Counted from the stretch's first letter, positions 21,841 to 34,317 are shown. The stretch: 64,000 nt of DNA from Diadema setosum (GCA_033980235.1 CM067075.1:17372844-17436843); one strand, 5' to 3'. The notes: a model not told the origin generated them from the sequence alone. Program-made: numbers and translations.

Positions 21841-22900
21841 ATTAGCTTGATACTGACATGTTGAGGGTAATAATATTCCCTCTGCTTTTTAAAAGCGGTT
21901 AGACATGTGCTCTTTCATTATGCTTGAAAAGTGAAAGCATAATGAATTTTCTTTATATTTGGATATTATTGTCCAAACATGATGTCATAAGCTCAAGTAG
22001 TCTCCTTATCCAGTGGTTCCAAAACCAAAACTATAAAAATTCATATCTTTTGCATCGACTTTCCGCTTTTCCGCAAACTTCAGTCCAGTTCATTTCAGTT
22101 CAGTTCAGTTCAAATTCCTTTCATATCTTTACTTTCTCGATGAAATTTCAAAGTGACCGACAATAATGTAACATCCACTAACCACTGAATGTTATGATTC
22201 TGTCATCATCACCCCACCTATGTCCGGTTTCCCTCTCATTCCTCATCAATCGGTCATGTCAGCACACAATCCAGTGTTATGACTGTCTAACCACTGCGTC
22301 TTGATCTCACATACACATCACTGACTACTTTCTTAGTAAACAAACCGCAGCACCTTGCCTCTCATCACAACATTGACACAATTGGACCTCTATGTACCTG
22401 CTTGTACAGACATGTAATATATCAGAAGGTTTCTGCAATAAAGATCACTTATCCTCCCAACTACGATCGAGTGAAGTTCTCGTTCATTGCCTCTGTGTAA
22501 ACGTGTATCTACTTTGAAGGAAGAAGTAAGGAGCACGTAAGATCTCTACTTCTGTCGCACACAATGAGTGCGTCAAATTGGAAGAACGCACGGATAATCA
22601 CAATAATATAAAAGGGTGCACTGAGTCTCTTCATCATTCACTGTTTCAGCATCCAATATGGCACTACCTCTCTTCCCTTCTCCTCCTTTCTTCTGATTCC
22701 TCTTCCCTGCTCTTCTTCCCCTTCCTGCTACCTGATTTTCCCTTGGGAGCCATTGTGCACAAAATGTGGACTCACTGCAGAAAATGTCGACGCGGAACTG
22801 AAAGCACGCTGTCCGTATCAGCTTTTATATAGGAGCACGATGCACCTGAGCATGTCTCGATCGACGCCAGTCGTTTTTCCCAACTGAAAAATATATTTTT
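21841..22900. other. No gene recognised; short TTCAG tandem tail at 22083-22124
   Basis: Around 22083-22124 TTCAG repeats about four times next to AAATTCC, which could be the tail of a minus-strand LINE, but no body can be identified. At 22146-22500 there is TGTAACATCC and later a GCAATAAAGATCACTT signal, which faintly recalls an LTR; no matching end was found. 22665-22745 is a pyrimidine-rich patch. Confidence 0.35.
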
Positions 22901-22904
22901 TACA

Positions 22905-23110
22905 TATGTTTCGGACATTTTTTGAGTATTTTCTTTTAAACTGCATATCTTTGAGATATTTTTTTGGGGGTAAAAATACTCTAAAAATAGCATATTTTAT
23001 TCATATTTTTAAAATACTCTGAAAATAGCATACTTTAATACATATGAGTTTGTAAAAATACTCTAAAAATAGGATATTTTGGAGGTATTTTTGTCAAATT
23101 TGAAATACTA
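22905..23110. repeat. AT-rich degenerate repeat
   Basis: Words such as AAAATACTCTAAAAATAGCA and TATTTTTGTC recur irregularly. A similar composition, with ATATTTTTGAGGTATTTTTC, is present at 26160-26560, partly as the complement. They may be one diverged family. Confidence 0.5.
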
Positions 23111-23317
23111 TTTAATTTTTTCCGTATTTTTTCAGCTTAATTTTTAAAAAACAAATAAATAAACAAAGCATTAAAATATGCTTTGAAATTAAAAATGTGG
23201 TAAAATTGTGGTAAAAGTGAATTCAGTTGGTACAAATTGAGATCAGTTGACATTTCAACTAGCAAACTATTATGTAGACCAGGTATGTATAATGCTCTTG
23301 TGTGTGTTTGTGTGTGT

Positions 23318-23323
23318 GTATAT

Positions 23324-23356
<33 letters not shown>
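23318..23356. repeat. (TA)n microsatellite
   Basis: Alternating TA directly abutting the 3' end of the minus-strand LINE at 23357-25195, so it may be that element's tail. Confidence 0.9.
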
Positions 23357-25195
23357 TTTATGTGTTTTATTGAATTAAGTGAATTACAGCATTCACAAAC
23401 AATTCGGAATGATTGAACAAACAAAACATAACAACAAACAAAAAAAAACAAAAACAAAAACAAAAACATAGCCCCCACCCCCACCCCAGAAAAACACTGT
23501 TTTAACATTTTTAAGCAGCAATACAAAATATATCCACTTAAGCTACTTGTTGGCAGTCATTTTGAGTTCAGTCATAAATTATACAGTAACTACATGTATA
23601 TTACATAATGAAATATTTATAATTTAAACCTCCATTTCTTAAAATGAAAAGGTAATTTGTTATTCTTTTTTGCAATAGCATATTCTACATCTTTAATACT
23701 AATTACATATGTTTTGTATCCTTCAAAAGATGGATTTTTACTTTGAAATTTACAGACATAGATATAACATTTAAGTAAAAGAAACAGAAATGTGACAAAT
23801 TTATCATTTTCATAACCAAACATTTTTTCAAAAACTGTTGGATTCATAACTTGATTTGTCTTCTTACTAATAAAATTTATAATCCGATCCCATATAGGTT
23901 TAACCACAGGGCATTCCACAAACAAATGAATATAAGTTTCTGGGACAGAGCTACAAAAAACACAATCTGGAGAGTCCTTCCTCTTTATTTTATACAAAAA
24001 ATCGTTCAAAGCTATAGCTCTATGAAATAGTTTAAAATAAAATGAGTGTAATTATAGTAGATTTGAAATTATTAACATGGATTTTCTCCCAATTATTTCC
24101 ATCCAAATCACTGAAGTTCCCCCAATATTTAATTTGTTTTTCTGGGACATGAATTTCTCGAATTACTTCATAAGCATATTTTGGATTTTGTTTGTAAAAA
24201 AAAAAAGGTTTTGTTTTAATTTTATCAAATATCATTTCAGGAGTTAGTCCTGATACTTGTACAGGTAAGACTAACCAACTTTCTGGGATATTCTTCATCA
24301 AAAAATTATATTTCCTCCTATCTCGAGGGCTAATTTCAATTCTATTATCAATTCTTCAAACAACTTATTACCAGGAAGAGGAGGATTCAATAAATCAGAA
24401 ATAAATACTATTCCCTTATCTAGCCAGTCCTGATAAAAATAATACTTCTTAGATTTAGAGCTAATATTCTTGTTATACCAGATATCCTGGCAATCACCAA
24501 TTGATGTAAAGGGGACATTCCATTCTAATTTAACAACATTTTCTCTAAATATATACCACGTTTGAAGCGATTCAGCTAATTGTGATGAAGATAATCTGTC
24601 AAGAACACATTGAGGAGCATGAGCATGCCATAACATATTTTTCTTAGGACAAAACTTATTCAAGAGAGAGATTTCTATAACCTTCAAAACTCTGATAATT
24701 ATCGTCCAATAACAATTTCACCCATAACATCTTTTGTGCGATAGAAAAAATATAGGGATCAATCATGCGTCATTAGAGAAATAATTACACATAAGTTGTC
24801 TTTTGACCCTATCACTACCATTGTTCCAAATAAACTTAAACAACAGTGAATTCAATTGCTTAAAAAAACTTATAGGAATCTTAATACACAACACTGAGAA
24901 CAAATAAAGGAGTTGTGGTAGCAATAGGGTCTTTATCACACAGATCTTCCCCACAAGTGATAAATTTCTAACTCACCAACAGTTTAGTATAGTTTCAATT
25001 GATTTAAGCTTTACTTTATAATTGAGATTATACAAATGACTTATATTTAATGAAAAGTGAATACCTAGTGTTTTAAAAGTATGTTTATTCCATTTAAGTC
25101 CATATTCGATAAACGGGTGAGAAGACGAGCCCACTTTTGATCCAATCCATATATATAGCTTCTAATTTACCAATATTTAACTTGCAACCGGAATA
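23357..25195 (-). pseudogene. L1/Tx1-type LINE ORF2, 5'-truncated and decayed
   Basis: Minus-strand reading frames in series match the region after the reverse-transcriptase core in L1/Tx1-type elements. SGCKLNIGKLEAIYMDW opens the fragment near 25190, then ...YGLKWNKHTFKTLGIHFSLN. GKICVIKTLLLPQLLYLF (24954 on) and FKQLNSLLFKFIWNNGSDRV are the signature just downstream of the thumb. The C-terminal zinc-type motif CVFCSSVPETYIHLFVECP lies near 23900-23960. An in-frame stop sits before VRNLSLVGKIC, and frame changes occur near 25155, 24700-24760, 24300 and 24020. The catalytic FADD region is missing. An intact copy would encode the endonuclease and reverse transcriptase for target-primed insertion. 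Confidence 0.85.
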
Positions 25196-25196
25196 A

Positions 25197-25262
25197 ATAT
25201 ATATATATGTGTGTGTGTGTGTATGTGTGTGTGTGCGTGTGCGTGTGTGTGTTAATTTGTGT
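25197..25262. repeat. (TA)n-(GT)n microsatellite
   Basis: Alternating TA then GT with a few CG-containing interruptions, at the 5' truncation point of the LINE. Confidence 0.93.
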
Positions 25263-25583
25263 GTAAACAGTTTGTTGACACTTGAAAGCTATGTACCTGA
25301 CTGGGCTTGCTTACCAGTTCATTCCAGATTAAGACCCACTAACCATAATACCAGTTGGTTTTTACTGGTTTCTACTGGTCATGCATATTCATAAGCTATT
25401 CAAACTCTCTTGGAATGGAAAAGGAAAAAAAAATACTTCTAATTGTTTTTATGATTACAATAAGCTTTGAACCGTGTTGAAAAGTTTACTCAATATTATT
25501 GTTGTGTTATTCATAGTTTCAACTTGTGCTATGAGGAGGCAATTTTTCAATATCAAAACTGTAATTTGGTAACCACGCCTTAA

Positions 25584-25945
25584 AGGGGATGGCTAGTAAC
25601 TGATCAGTGGGAATCAGTGGGAATGCTGGGGATGATTCTTCCAATTCTTGTGGGATTCATTTAAGAGTACATTATACATGTATATCTATAGCTGTGTGAA
25701 AATTACTTGCTTCAGAACGGTCTCATATTCAAGTAATGTGCAGTTCAATGCTCCGTCACTGTACAGGCATGCTAACCTGGAAACATTAAACTGCACATTA
25801 CTTGAATATGAGACCATTCTGAAGCAAACAAATTTCACACAACAATAGATATATAATGTACTCTTAAATGAATCCCACAAGGATTGGAACAATCATCCCC
25901 CAGCATTCCCACTGGTTCCCACTGATCAGTTACTAGCCATCCCCT
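25584..25945. mobile_element. Long-hairpin MITE with TTAA target duplication
   Basis: TTAA flanks both ends (25580-25583, 25946-25949). The arms 25584-25758 and 25775-25945 are near-perfect inverse copies, including AGGGGATGGCTAGTAACTGA at the end and TACATTATA..., GTCTCATATTCAAGTAATGT inward. This explains the mirrored ORFs on the two strands. A transcript would fold into a long double-stranded hairpin. TTAA targets point to piggyBac or Kolobok transposases. Confidence 0.95.
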
Positions 25946-25949
25946 TTAA

Positions 25950-26159
25950 AACATTATAACTGAATGGCCCTGTATAAGTGGGTGTAATGTGTCTGGTACC
26001 AACTAGGTATAGGGTGTAGATACATAGATTTACATAGGCCTAGGCTCTAAGACTAGCTGTAGGGTTATGATTGTGAAAAGTTAATTTGGATATTGATAAT
26101 GTCTTCACATTATAAAGAATGTACATTCTATATATGTGTTCTGGGATATGCTCAAATAT
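25950..26159. other. No recognisable feature
   Basis: AT-rich spacer between the hairpin MITE and the AT-rich repeat. Confidence 0.5.
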
Positions 26160-26560
26160 CAACATATTTCAAGAAAATATTATTTATTTTGTCCAAACTC
26201 GAACGTGTAAAACAAAAATATTTGAAAAATATATTTTGCAATATTTTTGTAGCCCCAAATCATAAAGGCATTAAAAATAGCTAGAAAACATTTTTTTTTT
26301 TACAGTATTTCTTCTTTTTTTTTTTTTTTTTGCTGTAGCAGCACGACGTGACAAAAAATATTCAAAAAATATACTTTTGACATACAGTATTCGGTGTTCC
26401 AAAACTGTATGAAAAAAAAAATTATTTTCAAAAATATATTTTTGAGGTATTTTTCTTGTATTTTCAGTATATTTTTAAATACAAAAATGTGGTAAAAATA
26501 TATTTCTGGGTGATTTTTGAAACATTTTTATAATGTTTTTGTGATATTTTTTTTCGAGCA
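26160..26560. repeat. AT-rich degenerate repeat, second block
   Basis: AATATATTTTTG and GTATTTTTC-like words repeat irregularly, with poly-T at 26288-26331. See 22905-23110 for a similar block. Confidence 0.5.
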
Positions 26561-27596
26561 GGCAACATGTACTTCTGACGCACTTTTTATCGTGCTGATC
26601 ATGTTCGTCGTCTGAGTGTGACGTACTTCACAAGTACGGTAGTAGAACTCACCACGCATTTTGGAAGTAGGTCTATATGTCTATGTCTATATACATGGAC
26701 CTCCCTATATCTTTTCAATAATATCTTAAAGATTCATCCTCCAAATATCCCCATTGCAAATGTTGCACACACTTCATGAGCAATATGCTGATGATACTGG
26801 TGGTATATGCTGACTTGATTAATGGGGAAACGTGCTGTATGACTTAATAATACTGAAGTTAAAAAGATTTCATAGAAAACCCTTGGTAATTTGAAAGTGT
26901 CAAGTTTAATATTGAAGTTACTGAAAATGTTAAAACTAGAATCTATGTGACACTTTTTTTCTTAAATTGCGCTATCCAGAAATTACACTTAGAGTCTATG
27001 CCATCAACTGGAACAGCTTACAAGCTTCTTTTTTTATGAAGCACAGTTTGGATATCCCCACTGAATATTGTTACTGGGAAAAGCTCTTTGCACACTATAC
27101 GGCTGCCGGTGAAACGGAAGTGGCTGCCGCCCGCTAGCGTTCAGCGGGTAAAAGAAAATAGACTATACTGCTAGTAGTACACTGAAGGAAACTGATTAAG
27201 CAATCAATTACAAGTATATACTTTTAATACACTTTGAATATAAAACATTAAACTTTTTTGTGAATTACTTATATTGTTTGACTCACTAATGCCAAAAAGT
27301 TGTAGAATTAATGGAAACAAAAATTGTGCGCATTTTATTTGATTTGTTATTTGATTTAATCTAATTTATTTCTGCATTTTTCACAAAGTATATATAATGT
27401 AACATACAATTTTCCGATACTAATCACATTATGTATAATCATACATAATGTATCGATGATAAAATATTGTATTGATGAATTATAAGCATACAAAAACAAT
27501 TGGAAAATCATTGCTTATTCAATCGAATGAGCTGACAAAGACGTCTACACTCAAGTGACTATACGTGAAACTTTTGCATGAAGGATAGTCTGTAGG
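26561..27596. other. No gene; one short dispersed repeat near 27095-27160
   Basis: The stretch GGTGAAACGGAAGTGGC followed by CCGCCCGCTAGCGTTCAGCG (about 27107-27145) resembles GGTGAAACGCAAGTGGCAGC...CCCTCTAGCGGTGAGCGG at about 38363-38401 and, inverted, parts of 35335-35385. Otherwise AT-rich unique sequence with no coding content recognised. Confidence 0.45.
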
Positions 27597-28080
27597 ACTC
27601 ACACGGGTAAATATTTCCCCATAGAGACGTCTGTTGAAATTCAAAATTTAAAAAAAAAAAAATCTGTAAAATAGCCAAAAGAAATGAGATGTTTCATCTT
27701 CGGTAACCTGGGGGAAAAAAGAGATATACACTTTCATCCATCTCCATCAAACTTCCAAGGGGGTTCTTCAGCTCAAACTCTGTCCCAGGGTTCGCAAAGG
27801 CAGACTACCAGTTCTTTTTATTCAAAAAGATCACATATTTTCTGTTCATGCTCCCAATCAAATATAAACCTTCAAATTTCATGAGAAAAGCTTTCATCTT
27901 CCAAACAAAATGCACTTTGTAAATGAATTCATTCTCAATATCTGCAGCTTTTCATTTGTTTTTGTTTTTTGTTTTTTGTTTTTGGTCAAACTGCATTTCT
28001 GATTTTTAATCATTTTTTACCTCATTTATTTCAGTAACTTTGGTACGATTTTGTGATGCGGTCAAGGATATTCCATTATA
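27597..28080 (+). mobile_element. MITE family A, copy 2
   Basis: Shares with the other copies ACTCACACGGGTAAATATTT near the left end, CCCCATAGAGACGTCTGTT, TTCAGCTCAAACTCTGTCCC, AGGGTTCGCAAA and TCAATATCTGCAGC. The right terminal repeat is degraded, so the end is approximate. Confidence 0.8.
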
Positions 28081-28237
28081 GTTGTAGGCCACATAGTAAA
28101 GGTCGCATTTCTTAAATATTTTTTTTAAATCATAAATGTGTTTTTCATATTTCGACCTACATGATTTATGAGAAATTGCACATTGAAGGGTAGTAAAGCT
28201 GCTTAAGGCTGGGCTCACATAGAATTATACAGTATAC

Positions 28238-28456
28238 GGGGTTACAGCTCGTTATTCAGAAGGTTCATTATTCCAAAGGTTCTTCAGTCCGAAGATTCGT
28301 TATTCCGAAGGTTCGTTATTCCGAATTTCATTTTCGGATTAACAAATCTTCGGAATAACGAACCTTCGGAATAATGCCACAAATGTACGGATTAACGAAC
28401 CTTCGGAATAACGAACCTTCGGAATATCGAGCCTTCGGAATAACGAACAGCACCCG
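28238..28456. mobile_element. Foldback-like element of TTCGTTATTCCGAAGG units, copy 1
   Basis: Left half: CGTTATTCCGAAGGTT-type units repeated about four times. Right half: the inverse, AACCTTCGGAATAACG, repeated about four times. The ends GGGTTACAGCTCGTTATTC and GAATAACGAACAGCACCC are inverse-related. A second copy is at 39811-40083. The whole element can fold into many alternative hairpins. No coding content. Confidence 0.88.
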
Positions 28457-29408
28457 GTATAATTATGGTATACGGTATTCGCTATTTGTTATTCGCTATT
28501 CGCTATACGCTATACGGGCATGGCGGGTCACATAAGCTAACAGGCGTGTCCTACTTTAATATTCTTTTGGCGTCTATATCTGAAGTTAATTTATGTAAAA
28601 AAAAAAAAAAGGAAAGAAAATAAATTTTTCAACATTATCTTATTGACTCATTCGAAAATAACCTTGTTTTGGACTAGTTTTAAGCGGAGAAATCCCCTCT
28701 ACAAATTATTGAACTTCTAATTACAACTTTTAATAATTTTTAATGGGGTTAGTTCAGCCAGTCGATCGAGATGGGGTTATTAACTTTGAGCCATATGATT
28801 TTACACACAAAGAACTAAAATTTCATTTGGGGGGGGGGGGTAGGTGGGGTGGGGGATTGGGAAAGGGGAAATGTGATTGGAAATACTGTAGTTATGTTTC
28901 CAAATATTTATTCTAACATTTCAAGCATGTATCAGACTAAATGATTTTATCAGCTATTCCTATCTTTGCTTTGATTACGTCACTTTTATGGGGGGGGGGG
29001 GGGGGGTAGCAATTTTACTCCCCCACCCCAGCTCTGTGAACTCATAGCAAAAGTGAAATGATAAAGAAATCATTTTATAAACAAATTTCTTGGATTAAAT
29101 CTATTTCCACATTATTTTCAAGTTATTATAAGAATAATCAAGTGATTAATTAAATATTCCAATAAAATGAGTACCAAGAAATCCTAACATTTGTAACTTA
29201 CCTTATTCAACCAAAGCACGCATTCAGAATACCAGCTGCCACACCCGAACAGGATGGTATACGCTGCACGAAAATCGAACAAGCAGGATTCCCACTATAC
29301 TATACTATACGCAGCTATACGGCATTTTCGAATAGTGCCCTCTTTTATGTGACCAGGTATTAGGAAATCCTATTGTCCGATTCAAGCTATTCGCGTGCAC
29401 TCGAAAAC
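28457..29408. other. No gene; flanks may belong to an element interrupted by the previous one
   Basis: CTCACATAGAATTATACAGTATACGG lies before the foldback-like insert and related words (TATACGG, TATTCGCTATT, TATACGCAGC) recur at 28475-28515 and 29300-29345. This suggests an older element containing the insert. Poly-G tracts are at 28831-28840 and 28990-29006. No coding content. Confidence 0.35.
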
Positions 29409-29739
29409 GTTTCAAGTTTCAAGTTTCTTTATTTCACCAAGCAAAGAAGATATAAAAACAAACAAACACATACAACAACATTAGAATACAATTACAAAAT
29501 ATCAGTTCAACAGTGTAAAAGGAATTGCTGTGGTAGGCAGCAGCCAGAAAGGAAATGTCCCTTATTTTCGGCTGACCTAAAAACACTCGTTAAATTTCTG
29601 TTACCAATGTGTTCGAAGCAAGACTAGTAAAACATAAGAACAAGACAAGACTAAGACATAACAATCAACACACAAAGACAATAACAAACACCTGATGTCT
29701 CAAAACGTAAAGGGTAAAAACTGATACTCTAACTTAAAT

Positions 29740-32733
29740 GAATTTGGTTGTAATTATTGAAGATAATTTTTTTATAATCAGACTTATATATATTCAATGA
29801 GTTAGCATTGCGTATTTCAAAGGGGAGAGAATTCCACAGAATAGGACCACTGTTGATAAAAAGATGTACGAGATAGAGGTAGGTGAAAATCACTCACGGT
29901 TCGCGTATTGTTATTATGAATTTGATTATTGTATGTGAAAAAGTCCAAAAGAGTTTTTGGTAATATAAAGTTCTTACATAATTACATAAAAATCCCCACT
30001 TGATATTTATACATATCATTCAATTGCAATATTTTCAGGGATAAAAAGAGTGGTGGGGTATGGGCAAGATAAGAGGCATGGGCAATGATTCGTATTGCAC
30101 GTTTTTGAAGTAGTAATAGTCTTTGAATATGACATTCATGAGCATTACCCCAAACAATTATTCCATAATACAAATAAGGTAAAATTATAGCACTATAAAT
30201 TGATTTCAAAACAGAATTCGGGAGAAAACTAAGTTTGTACATTACACCAATATTTTTTGATAATTTATTACAAATATAATTAATATGATTTGACCAATTC
30301 AACTTAGTGTCTACAAAAACTCCAAGAAATTTCAGTGAGGAAACTTGCATGATTTGAGAACCACACATATTAATAGATACAGTATCAATGTTAATTTTTT
30401 TCTTTGCAAATATCATAAAATTAGTTGTTGTTATATTGATTGATAATTTGTTCATTCGCAGCCAATTTGTAACATATTGCAATTCCTTATTAAAAACCTC
30501 TTGTAAAGAATCCATATTATCATGAGACAAAAATATACTTTTGTCATCGGCAAATAAAATGCATTGTATAATATTAGAAACATTCGGCAAATCATTTATA
30601 TATAAAAGAAATAAAATAGGCCCAAGGATCGATCCCTGGGGCACTCCACATCTTATGTTTTTATATTCAGAAACATTCTTATCAATTGATACAAACTGCT
30701 TACGATTACTCAAATAACTTTTAAAAAGATTTAAAATAGCTCCACGAATACCATACTGATCTAATTTAGCTAAAAGAATTTTATGATCAAGCGTGTCAAA
30801 TGCTTTGCTCAGGTCTAAAAATAAGCCCAGTAAATTTTTCCCGTTGTCTATTGCACAGATCACCTTATGAATAAAATCAATCAATGCAGAAGATGTGGAG
30901 TGCCCCGGTCTAAATCCATACTGATTTTTCTTAATAATATTGCACTTTGTCAGAAATTGAATAAGCCTAGTGGAAATACATTTTTCAAAAACTTTGGAGA
31001 AAACGGATAAAACTGATATTGGGCGATAATTTGTCATTAAATCAGGGGAACCACTTTTAAAAACTGGTACAACTCTTGCGATCTTCAGTTTATCTGGAAA
31101 AAATACCAGATTCCATGCACTGATTAAATATTGCACATAAAGGTTTACATATCAAATGAACAGCTCTTTTCACAATTTGCATATCAATATTATCGTATCC
31201 AGCACTGACATCATTCTTAAAACTGGTTACAACATCAATTATTTCTTTACAAGTAATTGGTTTAAAAAATACAGTTGGCTCAACTTTTGTAACATATTGA
31301 AGATAATCATATTCATCTGAAACATCAAAAGATGAATTAATATCGCAACCAATATTAACAAAATATGTATTTAACAAATTACAAATCCCTTTCTCATTTA
31401 TAATTGTTTCATTGTTACATTTAATAGATTTAATAGTTGTTTTCTTATTGCACTTTTTCCCTAAGGCATTATTTATCACATCCCATGTCTTTTTACTATT
31501 CCCAGTACTATCAGCTAACTTTTTCTCATAATATTTCTTTTTAGCTAATTTTATCATATTAGTCACTTTATTTCGATATTTCTTATAAAGAGTTTTACGG
31601 TAATCATTTGCATTCTTTTTATACAATTTATACATTTTACATTTTTTCCTTATTAATTTACGAATATCATTTGTACACCATACATTATCATTTTTCCTTC
31701 GTTTACCACAAACTGAAATCAACGGAAATGATTCATTATATTTGTCAGTAATTAAATCAAAAAAATTATCAAAACTAATATTACCATCATTTTTATCATA
31801 TTCCCATGACATCGTTTCCAGTGATCGTAAAAAATACATAATATTATTTTCATTTGTTTCTCTCTTCATTTGTCTTTGTTGACTTTTAAACGATGAAATT
31901 ACACTTTCACAAATACAATATACCTGGAAATTATCTGATATATCAGTTAAAATAATTCCACAGTGGATCTGATAAGAATCATTAGTAAAAATGTTGTCGA
32001 GTAATGAAGCGGAAGAGTCAGTGACACGTGTGGGATAATGAACCAAAGGTAACATAGAATTCAATAATAACAAATCCAAAAATTCATTTACATATTGCAC
32101 ACACCCTATTTCAAGCAAATCAATATTAAAATCGCCCATTAGATAAAAACATTTCTTTTCCTTTTTAACAATATCTAAAATATCATTCAAAGACACACAA
32201 AATTAATTAACTGACTTATTGGGTGGTCTATAAACAACACATATCAAAGTAGAAGTATTGCAATTTGCTATTTCTATAAATATACTCTCAAAAAAATCAG
32301 TGTTAATATCAAGATCGCATCGGCGATTAAAGAGATATCTTTATGTACATAAAACCCAACACCTCCTCCGCGTTTAGTTTTGCGACTGTTACCAACGAAC
32401 TCATAATTGTTAATATTGCACAGTGATAAAGGTGAATTATCATTCAGCCATGTCCCACTAATACCAACAACTTTGATTTGCATAGACAAGGAAGAGAGAA
32501 ACAGCGATAAAGCATCAAAATTGCGACATAAACTTCTCACATTAATATGAATACAAGACAAATATTTACTCAAATCTTCATTGAAATATTCATTTTCTAC
32601 AAAATCATTGAACTGCTCAGGTGTAAAATTTGTTTGAAGTATATCATTATTAATTCCAGATTCAGGTGGTGATAAAAATTCATTCAGAGTATTGAAATCA
32701 ATATCATTGAGACATCCGAGAAATCTGCTTACA
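29740..32733 (-). pseudogene. LINE ORF2: AP endonuclease and reverse transcriptase, interrupted
   Basis: N-terminal reading from about 32730 runs through KYLSCIHINVRSLCRNFDAL, WLND, KRGGGVGFYV, then after a frame change ICVVYRPP, a stop near 32204, and LMGDFNIDLL. These are the endonuclease motifs. The reverse transcriptase frame (31136-29982) has KIARVVPVFKSG, NYRPISVLSVFSKVFEKCI, QYGFRPGHST, LDLSKAFDTLDHKILL, CGVPQGSILGPILFLLYIND and the catalytic ILFADDKSIF, then LPYLYYGIIVWG. A single frame change near 31100 joins the two large frames. The tail continues past a stop at 29980 in another frame (TSFYQQ...). Motif spelling fits the CR1/L2 group. Confidence 0.9.
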
Positions 32734-32974
32734 CGACATTACATGCACACTATTGCACACAAAACACATAAATGACACTGAAACATAATGACTAAGAATT
32801 TACAAAATGCAGGTACCAAAATTTATAAAAAACAAAGTAAGCCTGTAAATCAATACAAAATGATAAACATAAACGGAGAGCTGGATTGAGATACAATCAT
32901 ATACTTTACAGCTGTACTTGTTTGCTGGTCACAAATTCATAGATGCAGGTCGTTTGACATGTGTTTAATGACAA

Positions 32975-33540
32975 TCATTTTGTGTTTAATTTCTTCAGGT
33001 CTTCTTCACATGTAATCAGTTTTGTGATGTTCTTTCCCCCAGATGCACCAAGAAGGGCGATTACACGGCCATCAGATGACCACGCTGATATCACCTTGTG
33101 GGTATTGCGGGTCTGCGACAGAAGTTTTTGGTTTTTCAACGTCAGATCCTCCACGATGACGATTCCGCTTCCTTTCAACTTTTTGCGATTTTCGATGATC
33201 TCTCTTTTCTTCCGGTAGCTGGTCAAATTGACGATGATGGGACGTGGGCGTGACTGGAACGATGAAGCCTCATTGGTCGAACGAGGAGACTGAACAGGTC
33301 GCGCAGTCTCACGCGGGCTCCCAGTACGATGAGACCGATCGATGTCCTTGGCCGGGTCCAAGGTCACTCCAAGCTTTGTCTTGATGATGTCTGCTGCTAA
33401 CATGTCCGTCTTCTCTCCTCTTTTCTCTTGCAGACCAAAGATATGGATGCATGATCGCCGCGAGTATTGTTCTTGATTGTTTATGGAGTTGTCCAATCTT
33501 GTGTTGCTTTGCAACGTGCACCGTATACCCGAATAGTATA
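32975..33540 (-). pseudogene. LINE ORF1 fragment with RRM-like RNA-binding domain
   Basis: The minus-strand frame reads NNQEQYSRRSCIHIFGLQEK then TDMLAADIIKTKLGVTLDPA, DIDRSHRTG, RPRPIIVNLTSYRKKREIIE and LLSQTRNTHKVISAWSSDGR. This is the coiled-coil end, RRM and C-terminal pattern of LINE ORF1 proteins, which bind the element's RNA. The expected upstream coiled coil is missing and the first 15 or so codons above 33540 look unrelated, so the copy seems 5'-truncated. It lies directly upstream of ORF2 in the same orientation, as expected. Confidence 0.85.
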
Positions 33541-33905
33541 CTTCATATGTGAACCCAGACACTTTTGAAATGATGCACATTGGGGTTTTTCAACAAACAT
33601 GCAGTTATCTTTGCATAAGGGATAATCATCATCAACTTATTGTCTACAAAGTACTGTAAAAATCTTCGATTTATCAAACGGATTAAATTTATGTATTTTG
33701 AACTACATGTATATGTTTCAGTGGTAGCCAAAACAAATAAATGCATTAAAATACCACAATCATTCAAACTTGTGTGATAATGATCGCAAACTTTATTATT
33801 CATGAATTCAACTACTAAGATCTCGTATCACAAGAACATAAAAGGAAGCAAAGTGTAATTAAGCAGAGTTAGAGGGAGGGAGTTGACAGAACAACATAAA
33901 CGGTG
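33541..33905. other. No recognisable feature
   Basis: AT-rich spacer between the LINE and the SINE; no coding content or repeats found. Confidence 0.5.
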
Positions 33906-34249
33906 TTGTTGGTGAGTTGGCTCAGTCGGTAGCGCGTCTACCTCACGATCACGCGGCCCGGGTTCGAACCCGAGTCTGGACTGAGCAATGTTGTATGTAA
34001 GCAGAACCGTCCCCTCTAGTAAGAGGCAAAACACTCTGTCCCTCGGATAGAACATAAAAATGGAGGTCCCGTGTATGAGAGAGTAACAACTCATGCACGT
34101 AAAAGATCCCGCTTCTTTCATTCATCGCAAAGAGCAGGGTGTTTAACCCGGTGAAGTGGTCCCACGTGACCTCACATCCAACTGGACCCCATCCAGCCAT
34201 CTCTCAGATGGAAAATGAACAAACAAACAAACAAACAAACAAACAAACA
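33906..34249 (+). mobile_element. tRNA-derived SINE, copy 2
   Basis: The plus-strand head GTTGGCTCAGTCGGTAGCGC carries the A box and GGTTCGAACCC at 33961-33971 the B box. The body matches copy 1 (1010-1376) closely, including ACTGAGCAATGTTG, AACTCATGCACGTAAAAGAT and CAGGGTGTTTAACCCGGTGA. The element ends in (AAAC)7-8. It is cleaner than copy 1, which suggests a younger insertion. Confidence 0.88.
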
Positions 34250-34317
34250 GCAGAGCTTGCATGGGATGAATAGTTTCCATTGACTTGTGTGCAGTACATA
34301 CATGCATAATATACTCT

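Larger units (their letters stand above)
29409..33540 (-). mobile_element. Near full-length CR1/L2-like LINE, 4.1 kb
   Basis: On the minus strand it has ORF1 (RRM-like, 33540-32975), ORF2 (endonuclease then reverse transcriptase, about 32733-29740), a 3' UTR and a tandem tail GAAACTTGAAACTTGAAAC at 29409-29427. That order is the usual layout of a two-ORF non-LTR retrotransposon. It is probably truncated within ORF1 at the 5' side because the sequence above 33540 does not continue the domain. Both ORFs are interrupted, so this copy is not autonomous, but the long intact reverse-transcriptase frame suggests fairly recent activity. Confidence 0.88.

Noticed and set aside
22146..22510. Possible solo LTR (TGTAACATCC start, AATAAAG signal)
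   Set aside because: No matching CA end, no second copy in the window and no target duplication were found.
25686..25892. Mirrored ORFs on the two strands at 25648-25892
   Set aside because: They arise because the MITE is a near-perfect palindrome; neither has a recognisable product.
33906..33985. Functional tRNA gene at the SINE head (and at 1300-1376 and 50554-50640)
   Set aside because: A and B boxes are present, but the acceptor stem does not pair and the sequence continues into repeated SINE bodies.
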